Notes under the pieces: model-generated
What the model saw: only the letters and a program-made list of their open reading frames with translations
Database searches by the model: none
Told to the model about the DNA's origin: nothing
In this document: piece after piece, positions 43,354 to 44,859 of the stretch
Position numbering within the stretch: position 1 is the stretch's first letter
Layout of the letters: the number at the start of each line of letters is the position of its first letter
Program-made: the position numbers and the translations under genes
NCBI RefSeq assembly: GCF_001894785.1
Contig: NZ_BCWW01000023.1
Coordinates: forward strand, 1 to 44,859
Source: Rhodococcoides fascians NBRC 12155 = LMG 3623
Lineage (GTDB): Bacteria > Actinomycetota > Actinomycetes > Mycobacteriales > Mycobacteriaceae
Length of the DNA stretch: 44,859 bases
Direction: 5' to 3'

Positions 43354-44147
43354 GCCAGAGCTTGTCGAGGGCGCTGACGATCCTGGGTTTGCTCGAGGAC
43401 GGATCGAAGTCACTCGACGAACTCGCCGCAGTCCTCGGTGTACACAAGACGACGGTGCTGCGACTGCTGCGGACCATGGAATCGGACAGGTTCGTCAGCC
43501 ATGGAGCGGATCACCGGTACCAACTCGGTTCGAGGCTGTTCGAGCTCGCAAATCACGCGCTCGAACAGAGAGACGTGCGCACCGTCGCGCGACCGCATCT
43601 CGCTGCACTGAACTCCGACACGGGCCAGACGGTGCACCTGGCCACGTACGAAGCGGGGGAGGTCATCTACATCGACAAGTTCGACGCACAGCAGAGCGTG
43701 CGGATGTACTCACGCGTCGGCCGGCCGGCACCGCTGCACTGCACCGCGGTGGGAAAGATTTTGGTCGCAGGCCGCCCGCGCGCCGAACGAGAAGAGATCG
43801 CTCGACGCATCACGTACACGCCGTTCACGGAACGCACGATCAGCACACCGGAGCAGTACCTGCGCGAGCTCGAGCTCGTGGACCAGCAGGGTTTTGCGGA
43901 GGACCGTGAAGAACACGAGTCTTTCGTCAATTGCATCGGCTGCGCGGTGCGCAACGGGACCGGAGACGTGGTGGCCGCGGTGTCCATGTCGGTACCGGAC
44001 ATGTTGCTCGACCATCAGCAGGTACTGGCTGCGCTGCCTGCAGTGCGCGGCACGGCAGCGGCAATTTCCGAAGGACTGGGCTGGCGGCCGCCAGATCGAC
44101 ATGACCGCCCACTGACAAACGACAGTTCGATGGAAGGAACATCATGA
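43350..44147 (+). CDS. IclR-family transcriptional regulator
   Basis: A 265-residue regulator: an N-terminal winged helix (SLSRALTILGLLEDGSKSLD, VLGVHKTTVLRLLRTMESD) and an effector-binding GAF-like domain from about residue 75 (TVHLATYEAGEVIYIDKFDA, SRVGRPAPLHCTAVGKILVA, GCAVRNGTGDVVAAVSMSVP). The cysteine/histidine-containing APLHCTAVGK segment is a family signature. It is translated from a GTG overlapping the kinase stop, and its own stop overlaps the RidA ATG (ATGA). It probably controls both operons in response to a pathway intermediate such as KDG or the sugar acid. Confidence 0.9.
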   Translation: MSQSLSRALTILGLLEDGSKSLDELAAVLGVHKTTVLRLLRTMESDRFVSHGADHRYQLGSRLFELANHALEQRDVRTVARPHLAALNSDTGQTVHLATYEAGEVIYIDKFDAQQSVRMYSRVGRPAPLHCTAVGKILVAGRPRAEREEIARRITYTPFTERTISTPEQYLRELELVDQQGFAEDREEHESFVNCIGCAVRNGTGDVVAAVSMSVPDMLLDHQQVLAALPAVRGTAAAISEGLGWRPPDRHDRPLTNDSSMEGTS

Positions 44148-44545
44148 GCGAAAAGATCGAAATCCGCACCACAGGTGCCCCGGCCCCGGCACACACCTTC
44201 TCCCAGGGGGTGCGGAAAGGGCCATTCGTGCAGGTTTCGGGTCAGGGCCCGGTGGATCCGGCGACGAGCGAATACCTGTTCCCAGGTGACGTCGCCGCGC
44301 AGACCACTCGAACCTTGGAGAACGTCAAGGCAATCGTGGAAGCCGGCGGCGCGACGTTCGACGACGTCGTCATGCTGCGCGTGTACCTGACCAAGCGTGA
44401 GGACTTCTCGATCATGAACGACGCCTATGGCGAGTTCGTCTCGGCGAACACGACAGGCGACGTGCTGCCGAGCCGGACGACCGTGTTCACGGGGCTTCCG
44501 CGCGAGGAGATGTTGGTCGAGATAGATGCCATCGCCGTCGTCTGA
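44144..44545 (+). CDS. ridA: RidA-family enamine/imine deaminase
   Basis: A 133-residue YjgF/YER057c/UK114 protein. The catalytic arginine is in LPSRTTVFTGLP (Arg111), with the usual SQGVRKGPFVQVSGQGPVDP and TLENVKAIVEAGGATFDDVV blocks. RidA hydrolyses reactive enamine and imine intermediates released by PLP-dependent dehydratases, which fits its position in an operon facing a DSD1-type lyase. It is joined to the IclR gene by ATGA and is the last gene before the rRNA leader. Confidence 0.9.
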   Translation: MSEKIEIRTTGAPAPAHTFSQGVRKGPFVQVSGQGPVDPATSEYLFPGDVAAQTTRTLENVKAIVEAGGATFDDVVMLRVYLTKREDFSIMNDAYGEFVSANTTGDVLPSRTTVFTGLPREEMLVEIDAIAVV

Positions 44546-44596
44546 CTGCACGCTCGACCTAGATGTTCACACGAAAATTACATCTGACCAGGCGAT

Positions 44597-44625
44597 TTGC
44601 GTAAGCGTTGGTCTTCGCGTAACTT
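44597..44625 (+). promoter_or_regulatory. promoter candidate, probably rrn
   Basis: TTGCGT (-35), 17 bases, TAACTT (-10). It lies about 175 bases upstream of the conserved leader element and reads toward the right edge. Other rrn promoters may exist closer in. Confidence 0.4.
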
Positions 44626-44799
44626 TTGTCGAGTCAGAGCGACACGGACACCGACCCGGTCTTCACAAACCGGGACAACGAGGTTGTACGGAGTACGTCC
44701 TGAACAACCCAGACAAGGCAGAGGTTATCAGCCATGTCTGGGGTTCGAGCGTGTAAGCCCCGGACGTTGCCGTTCACACGGTGACCATGGTGTGTACGT

Positions 44800-44823
44800 G
44801 TTCTTTGAGAACTCAACAGTGTG
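44800..44823 (+). promoter_or_regulatory. boxA-like antitermination/leader element of rrn
   Basis: The string TTCTTTGAGAACTCAACAGT followed by GTG matches, from memory, the conserved element just upstream of 16S rRNA in mycobacteria and rhodococci, where it takes part in Nus-dependent antitermination and precursor processing. Confidence 0.65.
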
Positions 44824-44859
44824 TCGATGAATGTCAGTGCCGAATTTTATTTGGTGAAT

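Larger units (their letters stand above)
44546..44859 (+). other. rRNA operon upstream/leader region, no protein gene
   Basis: This 314-base tract has no convincing coding sequence. It holds a promoter candidate (44597-44625), a small GC hairpin CCCGGT-N8-ACCGGG (44655-44674), a larger bulged stem from AACCCAGACA (44706) to TGTCTGGGGTT (44745), and a conserved leader element at 44800-44823. The arrangement is that of an actinobacterial rrn leader; the 16S gene should start shortly after the window ends. Confidence 0.65.

Overview
The window looks like a chromosomal segment of a high-GC, mycolic-acid-containing actinomycete, most likely Rhodococcus or a close relative. The reasons are strong G/C bias at third codon positions, frequent GTG/TTG starts, tightly overlapping start/stop codons, a DUF3558 lipoprotein, an AurF-like diiron protein beside FprB (the Rv0885-Rv0886 arrangement of mycobacteria), a recC-recB-recD operon, and a leader typical of an actinobacterial rRNA operon at the right edge. 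No tRNA, insertion sequence, prophage or CRISPR array was seen. Species assignment is an inference from gene content.

Layout. 0-5 kb: an ArsR/AHSA1 pair with a palindromic operator, a DUF998 membrane protein, a DUF3558 lipoprotein with a small partner, a dicarboxylate symporter and a SanA-like protein. 5-16 kb: an ABC-F ATPase, an acyl-CoA ligase, a DUF2786 protein, an exported serine-hydrolase-like protein, the diiron oxygenase/FprB pair, and two large acidic proteins, one of them with YbjN/type III chaperone-like features. 16-19 kb: an NrtR-type Nudix regulator divergent from an ADP-ribosylglycohydrolase/macrodomain operon, then an Excalibur-domain membrane protein. 19.8-28.3 kb: recC-recB-recD, each joined by ATGA. 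28.3-37.3 kb: a second YbjN-like protein, a CysJ-type flavoprotein reductase whose conserved N-terminus lacks a normal start codon, a DUF2079 membrane protein broken by an internal deletion and frameshift, a RelA/SpoT-type synthetase with an S1-like tail, an ECF sigma factor with a SnoaL-like tail, a VOC protein, a degenerate chorismate mutase-like protein, an FAD reductase and an unknown helical protein.

37.2-44.5 kb is the most interesting part. Seven genes form two divergent operons around a palindrome: GntP permease, KDPG aldolase, N-acyl-D-amino-acid deacylase family amidohydrolase and DSD1-type PLP lyase on the minus strand; KDG kinase, IclR regulator and RidA on the plus strand. Read as a pathway they would import an N-acetylated 2-amino-2-deoxy sugar acid such as N-acetylglucosaminate (the reducing-end product of oxidative chitin cleavage), deacetylate it, deaminate it to 2-keto-3-deoxygluconate with RidA clearing the enamine/imine, phosphorylate it, and split it into pyruvate and glyceraldehyde-3-phosphate. 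The substrate is inferred, not shown.

The last 314 bases hold a likely promoter and an antitermination-like leader; a 16S rRNA gene probably begins just beyond the window.
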